Source of the DNA: Winogradskyella psychrotolerans RS-3
GTDB lineage: Bacteria > Bacteroidota > Bacteroidia > Flavobacteriales > Flavobacteriaceae
Direction: 5' to 3'
Assembly: GCF_000427335.1 (NCBI RefSeq)
Contig: NZ_ATMR01000091.1
Coordinates: 182,493-246,492 of the forward strand
Length of the DNA: 64,000 bases
The notes beneath the pieces are model-generated. The model had not been told where the DNA came from. It was given only the letters and a program-made list of their open reading frames with translations, and made no database searches. Each line of letters begins with the position of its first letter. Positions within the stretch are counted from its first letter, which is position 1. The translations under genes were made by a program, and so were the position numbers. Below are positions 18,361-27,416 of this stretch, piece by piece.

Positions 18361-19323
18361 TTACTTATTCCTTTTATTAAACTTATAACCAATAGCTAAT
18401 TTTGCTTTTGTAAGATTTAGAAGATAATTATTGCCGTAGTCAAAATCAGTGCTATACAAATCATTGCTATAAGATAAACTGACATAATACTGTTTAAAAT
18501 TATAGCTTAAACCAACAAGAAAATCCAATTTATACAACATTGGATTAGACGGTTTGTAACTTCCATCTTGGAGCGTTAATTTTTTATTCACCAAACCTAT
18601 TCCAGGCATTACATTAACAGTTGCAGTAATATTCTCTGGCAGTTTAAAATAAGAAATTAATCCTGCTAATACACCAAATGATAATCCTTGATATCTTTTA
18701 ATATCACCTTCATCACTAAAATAAGGACTTGTAGTTTCTGATAATATACTTGGTTTTGCTGAGAAATAATCAAAACTTCCAAAAAGCCCTACACCTCCGG
18801 TTATAAATATGTTATCATCATTTTTATTAGACAAACCTGCCTTTAATTGCGAATACGAAAACTCTATATCGTCTAAAGTATACATATAATTAAGCCCAAC
18901 ACTTACAGATCGTATATCATCTCTAAAAACGGTAGGTTCATCAAAATTATTTTTAGCATTAAAGCCTCTGTATACTTGTGTGTAAATTTTTACGTAATTC
19001 TGATCTTTTAGAATCGTTGTAGCCTGTAAATCGAACCGACTCGTCTTTTCTTTATTTGGATTTTTTATATTAACAGCAATATCTAATATAATTTTTTTCG
19101 TAGCAAAACCAAGACCTAAACCATATCTATTATTAGGTACAAACTTTGCTTTAGAGTCATCATCCGAAATACTAAATTTATTGACTTTAAAATTAGAAAA
19201 TACACGAAGAGAATAATTTTCAATATCTCTATCTACAAGTAAAGAATCCAAATCTTCTAAATCTTGCGCAAATAGATTTAAGCAATTGAAACAAAAAAGT
19301 AATAATAGAAAGGGCTTTACCAT
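18361..19323 (-). CDS. DUF4421 outer-membrane beta-barrel protein
   Basis: A 320-residue exported protein. A signal peptide (MVKPFLLLLFCFNCLNLFAQ) is followed by alternating beta-strand sequence with aromatic girdle residues and a C-terminal strand pattern (KLAIGYKFNKRNK). NRYGLGLGFATKKIILDIAV is typical of DUF4421, a Bacteroidota outer-membrane barrel family. It is divergent from rdgB. No transport substrate or enzymatic motif is visible. Confidence 0.8.
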   Translation of the reverse strand: MVKPFLLLLFCFNCLNLFAQDLEDLDSLLVDRDIENYSLRVFSNFKVNKFSISDDDSKAKFVPNNRYGLGLGFATKKIILDIAVNIKNPNKEKTSRFDLQATTILKDQNYVKIYTQVYRGFNAKNNFDEPTVFRDDIRSVSVGLNYMYTLDDIEFSYSQLKAGLSNKNDDNIFITGGVGLFGSFDYFSAKPSILSETTSPYFSDEGDIKRYQGLSFGVLAGLISYFKLPENITATVNVMPGIGLVNKKLTLQDGSYKPSNPMLYKLDFLVGLSYNFKQYYVSLSYSNDLYSTDFDYGNNYLLNLTKAKLAIGYKFNKRNK

Positions 19324-19416
19324 TGCTGTTAGATTAAATAAATTGTTTTGTTTAATGATACTAATTTAGATTGCTATTTTTACAAAAGCAAAATTACATT
19401 AAATTAATACTATATT

Positions 19417-19986
19417 ATGCAACTTGTTTTCGCAACTAATAACTTAAATAAACTCAAAGAGGTTCAATCGATGTTACCAGATCATATTAAACTTGTAAGT
19501 TTAAAAGATATTACTTGCGATGAAGACATTCCTGAAAACCAAACTACGATTGAAGGTAATGCGATACAGAAAGCAGAATACCTTAAGGAACATTATGGCT
19601 ACGATTGTTTTGCTGATGATACAGGTTTAGAAGTTGAAGCGTTAAACGGAGAACCAGGTGTGTATTCTGCACGTTATGCTGGTCCACAACGTAATGCTGA
19701 AGATAACACTAAAAAATTGCTTACAGAGCTTAAAAATAAACCCAACCGAAATGCACAATTTAAAACCGTAATCGCATTACATCTCAAGGGAAAACTTCAC
19801 ACTTTTACGGGTATTTGCAAAGGTAGCATTACAAAAGAGAAACACGGAGAAGGTGGCTTTGGGTACGACCCTATTTTTAAAGCTGATGGTTTAGATAAAA
19901 CGTTTGCCGAAATTACTTTAGAGCAAAAAAATAAAATCGGACACAGAGGTTTAGCAGTAAAGCAACTTGTAGCATTTTTAAAATAG
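19417..19986 (+). CDS. rdgB: XTP/dITP diphosphatase (RdgB/HAM1)
   Basis: A 189-residue nucleotide house-cleaning enzyme that hydrolyses dITP, XTP and ITP to monophosphates and pyrophosphate, keeping deaminated purines out of DNA. The family start (LVFATNNLNKLKEVQSML), the metal-binding DCFADDTGLEVEALNGEPGVYSARYAG stretch (split here as DCFADDTGLEV and GVYSARYAG), GFGYDPIF and SHR-like GHRGLAVKQL are all present. It is monocistronic. Confidence 0.96.
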   Translation: MQLVFATNNLNKLKEVQSMLPDHIKLVSLKDITCDEDIPENQTTIEGNAIQKAEYLKEHYGYDCFADDTGLEVEALNGEPGVYSARYAGPQRNAEDNTKKLLTELKNKPNRNAQFKTVIALHLKGKLHTFTGICKGSITKEKHGEGGFGYDPIFKADGLDKTFAEITLEQKNKIGHRGLAVKQLVAFLK

Positions 19987-20129
19987 CCATTCCGTTCACG
20001 GTTTGGTTTCAAAAAAACTAACTTCGCTCATTCAGACCGAATGAGTTTTAGAATAATCTGATATTAGTAACTACTACAGACGCTCATCATTGTGGGTAAT
20101 ATAGAAGAATTAAACTAAATGGAGATATA

Positions 20130-20912
20130 ATGTTTAGACATCAAGGAAAGAGTAGAACTTTAACACATAACCTTCGAATTGCTATTATTTTATCTTTTGT
20201 TGCCGGAATTGTTAATGTTACAGGATTTTTAGCATTTAAGCAATTAACGACAAATGTAACAGGTCATTTTGCGCTCTTTATTGATGACGTTGCTAATTTT
20301 GAATTTTGGAAAGGCACGATATATTTTCTTTATATTTTTTCGTTTTTATTTGGTTCATTTTCATCTAGTTTTCTAATTGAAAAGTATAGAGAAAATAAAC
20401 GGCTCAATGTTTTCGCGTTGCCAACAATAATTGAATGTCTTATTTTAATAACAGTCGGAATCTTAAGTAATTTTGTAGCCATAAAATATCCTGATTTAAT
20501 AATCTGTACCCTACTTTTTGCAATGGGACTTCAAAACTCTTTTGTTACCAAAATTTCAAATGCTGTAGTAAGAACAACACACCTAACAGGTCTTTTTACA
20601 GATTTAGGTATTGATATTTCTCAATTATTCTTTGCGAAGTATAATCCGAAAAAAGAAAAACTGAAATCAAATATTAAATTGCGGATTTACATTATTTTAT
20701 TCTTTTTTGCAGGTGGATTGGCTGGAGGATTCTTTTATTCAAAAGTTAATTTAAAATTAAACACGTTGATTATTGGAGCTTTCATCTTATTAATAAGCCT
20801 ATTCTATGATGATTTTAGATACAAACTCATAAAGACTAGACGAAAATATCATCAAAAAAAGAAAAAGTCATTCAAGAAAAAAAACAATGGTTTAACCTTT
20901 GCTAAACTATAA
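20130..20912 (+). CDS. YoaK/DUF1275 family membrane protein
   Basis: A 260-residue membrane protein with about six helices. The first helix carries the family signature FVAGIVNVTGFLAFKQLTTNVTGHFA, and the middle contains MGLQNSFVTKISNAVVRTTHLTGLFTDLG, both diagnostic of DUF1275 (YoaK). The C-terminal 35 residues are extremely basic (RRKYHQKKKKSFKKKN) and probably cytoplasmic. The function is unknown; a small-molecule transporter is often guessed. Confidence 0.9.
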   Translation: MFRHQGKSRTLTHNLRIAIILSFVAGIVNVTGFLAFKQLTTNVTGHFALFIDDVANFEFWKGTIYFLYIFSFLFGSFSSSFLIEKYRENKRLNVFALPTIIECLILITVGILSNFVAIKYPDLIICTLLFAMGLQNSFVTKISNAVVRTTHLTGLFTDLGIDISQLFFAKYNPKKEKLKSNIKLRIYIILFFFAGGLAGGFFYSKVNLKLNTLIIGAFILLISLFYDDFRYKLIKTRRKYHQKKKKSFKKKNNGLTFAKL

Positions 20913-21000
20913 AAAAGTTAGACCACAGGTATTTAAAAGTAATAAACACGCTCTATAGACCACTAGAATTCATACACGAGACCAATAAACACAACATATA

Positions 21001-21030
21001 TTGATTATCCAAATAATTATTGTACCTTTG
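21001..21030 (+). promoter_or_regulatory. Promoter of the DEAD-box helicase gene
   Basis: TTG (21001-21003), 19 bp, TACCTTTG (21023-21030), a perfect Bacteroidota consensus. The expected transcript start near 21037 leaves a leader of roughly 130 nt before the ATG at 21171. The leader holds a CCTCA/TGAGG stem-loop near 21070-21083 and a short ATCC/GGAT palindrome at 21046-21059. Confidence 0.8.
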
Positions 21031-21170
21031 CACCTTGCAAAAAAATCCAATATAGGATATTGTAAATTCCTCAGAGTGAGGATGTGTTACCTAGAAGTTT
21101 AAGTGTTTAGTATGTCGATTCGCTTCTTTTGTAACACCAACAGAACATAATCGAATACATATACTCAAGA

Positions 21171-23078
21171 ATGAGCACATTCCAAGAATTAGGTCTTAAT
21201 GAAGACCTTCTTAAAGCTATTACGGACTTAGGTTTTGAAAAACCAAGTGAAGTACAATCAAAAGCAATCCCACTTTTATTAGAAGAAGACAAAGACTTAG
21301 TTGCTTTGGCACAAACTGGTACAGGGAAAACTGCAGCGTTCGGATTTCCGATGTTGCAAAAAATAGATATTGATAGCAGAACCACACAAGGTCTTATCTT
21401 ATCTCCTACTCGTGAACTTTGTTTACAAATCACCAACGAACTTAAACTTTATGGTAAATATTGTAAAGGCTTAAACGTCGTTGCCATTTATGGGGGATCG
21501 AGCATTTCGGACCAAGCAAGAGAAGTAAAACGTGGTGCACAAATTATTGTAGCAACTCCTGGACGTATGAAAGATATGATTAGCCGCAGAATGGTTGACA
21601 TTTCTAAAATAAAATACAGCGTTTTAGATGAGGCTGATGAGATGCTAAACATGGGTTTCAAAGAAGATATTACTGATATCCTTTCGCATACACCATTAGA
21701 AAAAAATACATGGTTATTCTCTGCAACAATGCCTAAAGAAGTGGCTACGATTGCAAAGAAATTCATGGACAACCCAACAGAAATTACTGTCGGTAATAAA
21801 AATGAAAGTACAAGCAACGTAACGCACGAATACTATTTAGTAAACGCAAGAGATCGTTACCAAGCTTTAAAACGTTTAGCAGATGCGAATCCAGATATAT
21901 TTTCTGTGATTTTCTGTAGAACAAAACGTGATACTCAAAAAGTAGCCGAAAACTTAATTGAAGATGGTTATTCTGCAGGAGCATTACATGGAGATTTAAG
22001 CCAAAATCAAAGAGATTTGGTGATGAAATCTTTCCGTAACAACCAAATACAAATGTTAGTTGCTACAGATGTTGCAGCTCGTGGTATTGATGTTGATGAT
22101 ATTACACACGTTATTAATTACCAATTACCTGATGAACCTGAAATTTACACACACAGATCTGGTAGAACAGGACGTGCTGGTAAAACTGGTATCTCAATGG
22201 TTATTGTTTCTAAAAGTGAAGTTAGAAAGATAAAGAGCATAGAGCGTATCATTAAGAAGCAGTTTGAGAAGAAAGAAATTCCTTCTGGAGGTGATATTGT
22301 TGAAGTGCAGTTAATGTCTTTAGCTAATAAAATACATACTACTGAAACGAATCATGAAATTGATAAGCATTTAGAAAGCATCAACGAATTATTCGCAGAT
22401 ACAGATAAAGAAGAGTTAATCAAAAAATTCTTCTCTGTAGAATTCAACCGTTTTTTCAATTATTATCAAAAATCGAAAGGTTTAGGTGTAGTAGAATCTC
22501 GTGGAAGCGATAGAGATGGTGATGGTGGACGCGATTACAGCAAGCAATCTAACGATTCTCGTTATTTCATTAACGTAGGTAGTAAGGATGGCTTTGATTG
22601 GATGAAGTTGAAAGATTTCTTAAAAGAACAATTAGAATTAGGACGTGATGATGTCTTTAAAGTAGATGTTAAAGAAAGTTTTTCATTCTTTAATACAGAA
22701 AAAGGATTACAAGAAAAAGTACTTGCTTTTTTCACAGATTTCAAACACGACGGACGTTTTGTTAACGTAGAAGTGAGTGAAGATAAAGGAGGAAGAAGTC
22801 GCGGCGGCGGCGGCGGTGGAAGAAGTCGCGGTGGAAGTGAAAGACGCTCTGGTGGCGGTGGTGGAAGTCGCAGACGCGATGATAAACCAAGAGGAGAAAG
22901 ACGCTCTGGCGGTAGACGTTCTGATGATAGTGGATCTGGAAACCGAGGTGACAGACGAACTAGTGATAGAAGTGACAGAGGAGATAGAAAGTCCAACGAT
23001 TCTAGAGGAGACAGACGTCCTTCAGAATCTAGTACATCTGGATCAGAAAGACCAAGACGTTCTAGAAGACGTGATTAA
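21171..23078 (+). CDS. DEAD-box RNA helicase with DbpA-like RNA-binding domain and RGG tail
   Basis: A 635-residue ATP-dependent RNA helicase of the CsdA/DeaD type, acting in ribosome assembly and RNA decay, often cold-induced. Motifs in order: Q motif (residues 2-30), Walker A AQTGTGKTAAFG near 46-57, PTRELCLQ, DEAD near 152, SATMP, ARGIDVDDITHV, and HRSGRTGRAGKTG. Residues about 465-555 form a DbpA-type RRM (YFINVGSKDGFDW). The last 90 residues are low-complexity arginine/glycine and serine repeats. The unusually long leader suggests post-transcriptional control, as known for cold-shock helicases. A strong terminator follows at 23119-23166. Confidence 0.95.
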   Translation: MSTFQELGLNEDLLKAITDLGFEKPSEVQSKAIPLLLEEDKDLVALAQTGTGKTAAFGFPMLQKIDIDSRTTQGLILSPTRELCLQITNELKLYGKYCKGLNVVAIYGGSSISDQAREVKRGAQIIVATPGRMKDMISRRMVDISKIKYSVLDEADEMLNMGFKEDITDILSHTPLEKNTWLFSATMPKEVATIAKKFMDNPTEITVGNKNESTSNVTHEYYLVNARDRYQALKRLADANPDIFSVIFCRTKRDTQKVAENLIEDGYSAGALHGDLSQNQRDLVMKSFRNNQIQMLVATDVAARGIDVDDITHVINYQLPDEPEIYTHRSGRTGRAGKTGISMVIVSKSEVRKIKSIERIIKKQFEKKEIPSGGDIVEVQLMSLANKIHTTETNHEIDKHLESINELFADTDKEELIKKFFSVEFNRFFNYYQKSKGLGVVESRGSDRDGDGGRDYSKQSNDSRYFINVGSKDGFDWMKLKDFLKEQLELGRDDVFKVDVKESFSFFNTEKGLQEKVLAFFTDFKHDGRFVNVEVSEDKGGRSRGGGGGGRSRGGSERRSGGGGGSRRRDDKPRGERRSGGRRSDDSGSGNRGDRRTSDRSDRGDRKSNDSRGDRRPSESSTSGSERPRRSRRRD

Positions 23079-23118
23079 GCTTTTGAAGCTATAGAAAATT
23101 TCAAAAAATATAAATATT

Positions 23119-23166
23119 AAAATCCAAAACTTGAAGAAAAATTTTCAGGTTTTGGATTTTTTTTGA
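23119..23166 (+). terminator. Terminator of the helicase gene
   Basis: A perfect 12-bp stem (23119-23130 with 23149-23160) around an 18-nt loop that itself contains GAA/TTC, followed by a T tract. Confidence 0.85.
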
Positions 23167-23269
23167 AGAACAAAAACAATGCCTAATGCATAAAAAAGTT
23201 AATTTTAAGTCAAATCTAAGCATGCAAACTGTTAAATCCGTTTTCTTTATTACCTTTACCTCGTAACAC

Positions 23270-24073
23270 ATGTGCATGCGATATCTACTTATTTTAATTT
23301 TTTGTGTAAGTACGGTCAGTGGTTTTAGCCAAGACAGTACAGCAACCCAAACACCTACTAAAGTCAAAGGAACAATAGTTAGTGCTTCAACGAGCTTAGC
23401 TTTAACTGAAGCCAATATTGTAAACATTAATCAAGTTATAGGAACGGCAACAGACGACGATGGTGTCTTTGAAATAAAAGCAAAAGTCAACGATACACTG
23501 CATTTATCTTATTTAGGTTATAAATCTATTAAAGTTAGAGTGACTAATGACTGGTTAAAATTTGGGAATACCAAAATAGAAATGACCGAACTTGCTTTAG
23601 CATTAGAAGAAGTAACAGTAAAACAACTAGAGCTAACAGGTTATTTAAAAGTTGATATGAATCAGGTTCCTGTAACCTCTAATAATCGTTATCGTATTTC
23701 TGGTTTACCTGGCCAAGGTTATGAAGCTGGTAAACCAAACATTGCAACTAAAGTACTTGGTGCCATATTTAATCCTGCAGATTTCTTATATAATATGTTT
23801 GGCCGAAAGCCTAACGAAATGCATCGATTAAAGAAAATGAAAGAAGATGACGAGATTAGAAATCAGTTATCTAAGCGTTTTGATAGGGAAATGTTATTAG
23901 TGCTTTTACAAGTTACAAAATTCGATTTAGACGAAATAGTTAACCAATGTAACTACTCTAAAGATTTCATTAACACTGCGAATGACCTTCAAATATTGGA
24001 TGCTATTAGCGAGTGTTACGAAGAATACAAAGTGATCAAAAGAAGTAAAGAGCGAAAAAACAAAAGAGATTAA
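23270..24073 (+). CDS. Exported protein with carboxypeptidase-regulatory-like domain
   Basis: A 267-residue protein with a signal peptide (LLILIFCVSTVSGFSQ). Residues about 33-115 form a CarboxypepD_reg-like beta-sandwich (KVKGTIVSASTSLALTEANI, later GTATDDDGVFEIKAKVNDTLHLSYLGYKS), the domain found at the N-terminus of many TonB-dependent receptors. No barrel follows; the C-terminal half is charged and helical (MHRLKKMKEDDEIRNQLSKRFD). It is probably periplasmic. A start at the second Met (23276) is equally plausible. The role is unknown. Confidence 0.85.
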   Translation: MCMRYLLILIFCVSTVSGFSQDSTATQTPTKVKGTIVSASTSLALTEANIVNINQVIGTATDDDGVFEIKAKVNDTLHLSYLGYKSIKVRVTNDWLKFGNTKIEMTELALALEEVTVKQLELTGYLKVDMNQVPVTSNNRYRISGLPGQGYEAGKPNIATKVLGAIFNPADFLYNMFGRKPNEMHRLKKMKEDDEIRNQLSKRFDREMLLVLLQVTKFDLDEIVNQCNYSKDFINTANDLQILDAISECYEEYKVIKRSKERKNKRD

Positions 24074-24083
24074 AACCTAACCT

Positions 24084-24446
24084 CTAAACTTCAGAGTGTA
24101 AAGCCACTCTATTACCCTCAGTATCAATAAACACTCCCATAAAACCATTCTCATCAGAAATTTTGGTTTTTTCTAGGCCTAGTTTTCCACCGGCAGCCTC
24201 TACTCTATCGAGTTCTATTTTAACATCATTAGACATAAAATAGACCAATGTACCTTCCTTACTTGGGATATAAGAACTTTGTTTTATAAGTGTTCCTGTT
24301 GCGCCATACCCTCCATTATTATCAGGAAACCAGCCCATTTTTAATCCATCAAATTCTACATCTTTAATTTCAACTTTAAAAACCGTTTCATAAAACGCTT
24401 TAGCACGATCCATATCGTTTACGGGAATCTCAAACCAACCTACCAT
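24084..24446 (-). CDS. VOC-family (glyoxalase-like) protein
   Basis: A 120-residue single vicinal-oxygen-chelate domain protein (WFEIPVNDMDRAKAFYETVF at the start, then MGVFIDTEGNRVALHS at the end). The betaalphabetabetabeta modules and a terminal Glu/His arrangement are in place, but which small molecule or metal it binds cannot be told. Members are often annotated as glyoxalase/bleomycin resistance proteins without proof. Its start is 34 bp from the trmH stop, so the two may be co-transcribed. Confidence 0.9.
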   Translation of the reverse strand: MVGWFEIPVNDMDRAKAFYETVFKVEIKDVEFDGLKMGWFPDNNGGYGATGTLIKQSSYIPSKEGTLVYFMSNDVKIELDRVEAAGGKLGLEKTKISDENGFMGVFIDTEGNRVALHSEV

Positions 24447-24480
24447 AATATGTGTTTTTAGTTCCTTAAAATTACAACAT

Positions 24481-25137
24481 TTATCCTTTCAATTTGTAAC
24501 GCTCTACAATAGCATCGTAATCTTTTAAAGTTTTATTAATCCAATCAAACCGTTTTTGAATAATCTCTTCTTCAGTTAATTGCCATTCTATAGATGATTT
24601 CCGCAATTGTGCTGTGACATGTTGAAGAATAATCGCAGCAGAAACAGAAATATTTAAACTTTCAGTAAAGCCAACCATTGGAATTTTCAAAAAGCAATCT
24701 GCATTATCAATAACCTGTTGTGATAAGCCTTCAGTTTCTCTACCAAAGAAAAAACATGACTTTTTAGTGATGTCAAAATCTATTAACTCACAATCATCAA
24801 CGTGTGGAGTTGTGGCTACTATTTGATAATCCTGGCTTTTTAAATCGGTAATACAATCTGAAATAGAATTATAGCGATTCAAGTCCACCCATTTTTGGGC
24901 TCCCATCGCAATTTCTCTATCGATACTCTTTGAATTCACTTCCTCTACAATATTCAATTCCTGTATACCAAATACATCGCAAGAACGCATCACAGCACTC
25001 GTGTTGTGCAATTGATAGACATCTTCTGTGGCCACTGTAAAATGTTTTGTACGTTTGAGTAGAACGTTATTAAAACGCTCAATACGGCTTTCAGTGAGGA
25101 ATGTTTCTAAGTATTCTAGAAGTTTAAGGTCTTGCAT
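24481..25137 (-). CDS. trmH: tRNA (guanosine-2'-O-)-methyltransferase TrmH-like (SpoU family)
   Basis: A 218-residue SPOUT methyltransferase. The catalytic N-terminal motif (YQLHNTSAVMRSCDVFG, with conserved Asn and Arg) and the SAM-binding knot motifs (CFFFGRETEGLS, FLKIPMVGFTESLNISVSAAI) are complete. The C-terminal extension with KRFDWINKTLKDYD matches TrmH, which makes Gm18 in tRNA. The exact target nucleotide is inferred from family similarity. Confidence 0.92.
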   Translation of the reverse strand: MQDLKLLEYLETFLTESRIERFNNVLLKRTKHFTVATEDVYQLHNTSAVMRSCDVFGIQELNIVEEVNSKSIDREIAMGAQKWVDLNRYNSISDCITDLKSQDYQIVATTPHVDDCELIDFDITKKSCFFFGRETEGLSQQVIDNADCFLKIPMVGFTESLNISVSAAIILQHVTAQLRKSSIEWQLTEEEIIQKRFDWINKTLKDYDAIVERYKLKG

Positions 25138-25230
25138 AGCCCAAAAATAGTAATTTTATAATATGAAACGCGTATGTTAAAAGCGCAAAAATTGAAGTAA
25201 AACATTAAAATCAACCTTAAATTTAACCTC

Positions 25231-25902
25231 ATGAAACATATAGTTGTACTAACAGGAGCTGGCATGAGTGCCGAAAGTGGCATAAAAACATTTAGAGATG
25301 CAGACGGACTTTGGGAAGGGCACGATGTTATGGAAGTGGCTACTCCAGAAGGTTTTAAACGCAATCCCGAATTAGTCTTAAATTTTTATAACGAAAGACG
25401 AAAGCAACTAAAAGAGGTTGAACCCAACCAAGCACATAAAGATCTTGCCGCACTTGAAAACAATTATAAAGTGAGCATTATAACTCAAAATGTAGATGAT
25501 TTACATGAGCGTACAGGTAGTAGTAACGTTATTCATTTACATGGTGAACTGCGTAAAATACGAAGTTCAGGATATGAAAACGATATTAGAACATGGTCTG
25601 AAGATATTCATTTAGGCGATACCTGTGAAAAAGGACATCAACTCCGACCACATATCGTATGGTTCGGCGAAGCTGTTCCTATGATTGACACAGCCGTAGA
25701 AATTTGTCAACAAGCCGATATTTTAGTGATTATTGGTACAAGTATGCAAGTGTATCCTGCAGCAGGATTACTAGATTTTGCACCTACCCAAACACCCATT
25801 TATTATATTGACCCAAAACCAGCGATTGGAAGTAGTGGTAAAGTAACGGTTATTGTAAAATCAGCTACCGAAGGAATGAAAGAATTATTAGCTCTTTTAT
25901 AG
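25231..25902 (+). CDS. cobB: Sir2-family NAD-dependent deacylase, SIRT5-like
   Basis: A 223-residue sirtuin that removes acyl groups from lysines using NAD. GAGMSAESGIKTFRD near residues 9-23 binds NAD; TQNVDDLH and HLHGE with catalytic His104 follow. Y53 and R56 (YNERR) are the pair that reads negatively charged acyl groups in class III sirtuins, so desuccinylase or demalonylase activity is expected. Only one cysteine (TCEKGHQLRP) is present where the usual four zinc ligands sit, so the small domain probably lacks structural zinc. It is divergent from trmH. Confidence 0.93.
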   Translation: MKHIVVLTGAGMSAESGIKTFRDADGLWEGHDVMEVATPEGFKRNPELVLNFYNERRKQLKEVEPNQAHKDLAALENNYKVSIITQNVDDLHERTGSSNVIHLHGELRKIRSSGYENDIRTWSEDIHLGDTCEKGHQLRPHIVWFGEAVPMIDTAVEICQQADILVIIGTSMQVYPAAGLLDFAPTQTPIYYIDPKPAIGSSGKVTVIVKSATEGMKELLALL

Positions 25903-25967
25903 AGCGATTTATTAAATCTCGTTAAAAAATAAGACAGATTATAAGATGGACTAGGAATAATACTAAA

Positions 25968-26168
25968 CTAGTCATTTTCACTTAATTTAAAAAAGTCATT
26001 TACTGGTTTACCAAACACTTCAGAAAGCTTTAAAGCTAAAACCGTTGAAGGCACATAACGATTAGCCTCAATAGAATTAATGGTCTGCCTAGACACGCCT
26101 ATTCGCTTCGCCAAATCATCTTGTGTTAAACTTAAAATGGCACGTTCTACTTTTATTGTATTCTCCAT
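25968..26168 (-). CDS. Small Xre-family transcriptional regulator
   Basis: A 66-residue protein that is essentially one HTH_3 domain (LTQDDLAKRIGVSRQTINSIEANRYVPS), like Bacillus YozG-type mini-regulators. Its ATG overlaps the stop of the upstream membrane-protein gene as TAATG, so the two are translationally coupled. Such pairs usually autoregulate; the signal, if any, is probably sensed through the membrane partner (inference). Confidence 0.93.
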   Translation of the reverse strand: MENTIKVERAILSLTQDDLAKRIGVSRQTINSIEANRYVPSTVLALKLSEVFGKPVNDFFKLSEND

Positions 26169-26539
26169 TATCTATAACGTTTTAAATTGTGATAAAACAT
26201 TAATTGTATCATTAACATAAATAACAGCATCTGAAAATCACCCAAGTTTTTAAAATTTTCACCACCTGAATTTACCATATTAGAAACTCCAAATTCTACA
26301 TATGGCATTACTAAAGCATAAACAACACCAATTACAAAGGCAATTGCATAAGACTGTGCCCTTAATGCAATGGTCATCTCATCTTCAACCTTATCTTTAG
26401 ATAGCGACATGACTAACATACCTATCAAAAGAATTTTTTGCAATAATAATTTCATCCATTCCGTATCATCTTCCATTACAAAAGCACGAACAAACATACC
26501 AACAATAGACAACAAGGCAATAGCTAAACCAATCATCAT
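26168..26539 (-). CDS. Small four-helix membrane protein paired with Xre regulator
   Basis: A 123-residue hydrophobic protein with helices near residues 2-20, 31-47, 65-86 and 101-118, and a conserved-looking cytoplasmic loop (SKDKVEDEMTIALRAQSYAIAF). It is the first gene of a two-gene unit with the mini Xre regulator (1-nt overlap). Similar Xre/membrane pairs are widespread in Bacteroidota, but no function is established to my knowledge. Confidence 0.82.
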   Translation of the reverse strand: MMIGLAIALLSIVGMFVRAFVMEDDTEWMKLLLQKILLIGMLVMSLSKDKVEDEMTIALRAQSYAIAFVIGVVYALVMPYVEFGVSNMVNSGGENFKNLGDFQMLLFMLMIQLMFYHNLKRYR

Positions 26540-26724
26540 AAATCGATGTGACTATCTAAAATTTAAAAGTTTCTGAAAGCTATTACGCTCACAGTTTGTT
26601 ATTTTTTCTATACTCATAATTGACAAGTTTACGTTATAATAAGTAAAACATTTTTTACTATATGACAAATATACTTTACATTTTGATTTTTAACAAATAT
26701 TTCTAAAATTATTCAAACTATAAA

Positions 26725-26745
26725 AAACATACTAACTGGTATTTT
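26725..26745. promoter_or_regulatory. Putative TetR operator, site 1
   Basis: AAACATACTAACTGGTATTT begins 38 bp before the TetR ATG. It shares AAACATAC and a GTA half-site with a second site at 27381-27404 before the SDR gene. A pair of related sites in front of both genes fits autorepression plus operon control. Confidence 0.4.
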
Positions 26746-26762
26746 TTCATTAAATTTATACT

Positions 26763-27365
26763 ATGGAACAAAAGCAAAAATCAGAACTTACCAAAGAATT
26801 AATTCTCAATGAGTCCTTTAAATTGTTTTATAAAAATGGGTTTAAAACGACCAGTGTAGATAAGATTATGAAAGCGACTAACCTTACAAAAGGCGCATTC
26901 TATCATCACTATAAAAGTAAACAAGAATTAGGTGTTGAAATCATTAGCACAAAAATAAAACAGCGTGTTTATGAAGGTATGATTGCGCCGCTTTATCAAG
27001 AGGGCAATGTTTTAAAATTATTAGAAACTACATTTTCAGATCGCGTAAAATCATTTTCTCATTATGAAAAGCAACATGGATGCCCAATGAATAACTTCAT
27101 TAATGAAATTGCCGATGAAGAGAAAGCATATCAAATGGCTTTAAAATGTATTATTGAAGAGTGGAAATCTGCGCTAATCAATTTATTAGAACGTGGGAAA
27201 TCAGAAAATAGCATTAACAATGAGATCTCTAGTAAAGCGGTCGCCATTTATTTAATCAGTGCTTTTGAAGGTGTACGTGGCATACGGAAATTATATAATG
27301 ACGATCTCGTTTTAAACGATTATATATCTGGACTGTCATTATACATAAAACAATTAAAAGCTTAA
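26763..27365 (+). CDS. TetR/AcrR-family transcriptional regulator
   Basis: A 200-residue repressor. The N-terminal HTH (residues about 10-55: ILNESFKLFYKNGFKTTSVDKIM, KATNLTKGAFYHHYKSKQEL) is typical. The C-terminal ligand domain has a Cys-containing HGCPMNN loop, as in the TetR_C_6-like group that responds to electrophiles or xenobiotics in some members. It is followed 51 bp later by an SDR reductase, its likely target. Confidence 0.93.
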   Translation: MEQKQKSELTKELILNESFKLFYKNGFKTTSVDKIMKATNLTKGAFYHHYKSKQELGVEIISTKIKQRVYEGMIAPLYQEGNVLKLLETTFSDRVKSFSHYEKQHGCPMNNFINEIADEEKAYQMALKCIIEEWKSALINLLERGKSENSINNEISSKAVAIYLISAFEGVRGIRKLYNDDLVLNDYISGLSLYIKQLKA

Positions 27366-27380
27366 TATTTTTTTAATCAA

Positions 27381-27404
27381 AAACATACCTATTAGTAGGT
27401 TTTA
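27381..27404. promoter_or_regulatory. Putative TetR operator, site 2
   Basis: A near-palindrome, ACCTA-TTAG-TAGGT (27387-27400), preceded by AAACAT as in site 1. It lies 17 bp before the SDR ATG, inside the TetR-SDR gap. Confidence 0.45.
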
Positions 27405-27416
27405 AACAAAATAAAG

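Noticed and set aside
22777..23094. Plus-strand ORF rich in Glu/Val/Asp inside the helicase gene
   Set aside because: It is the shifted frame of the repetitive RGG tail of the helicase and has no start signal or family.
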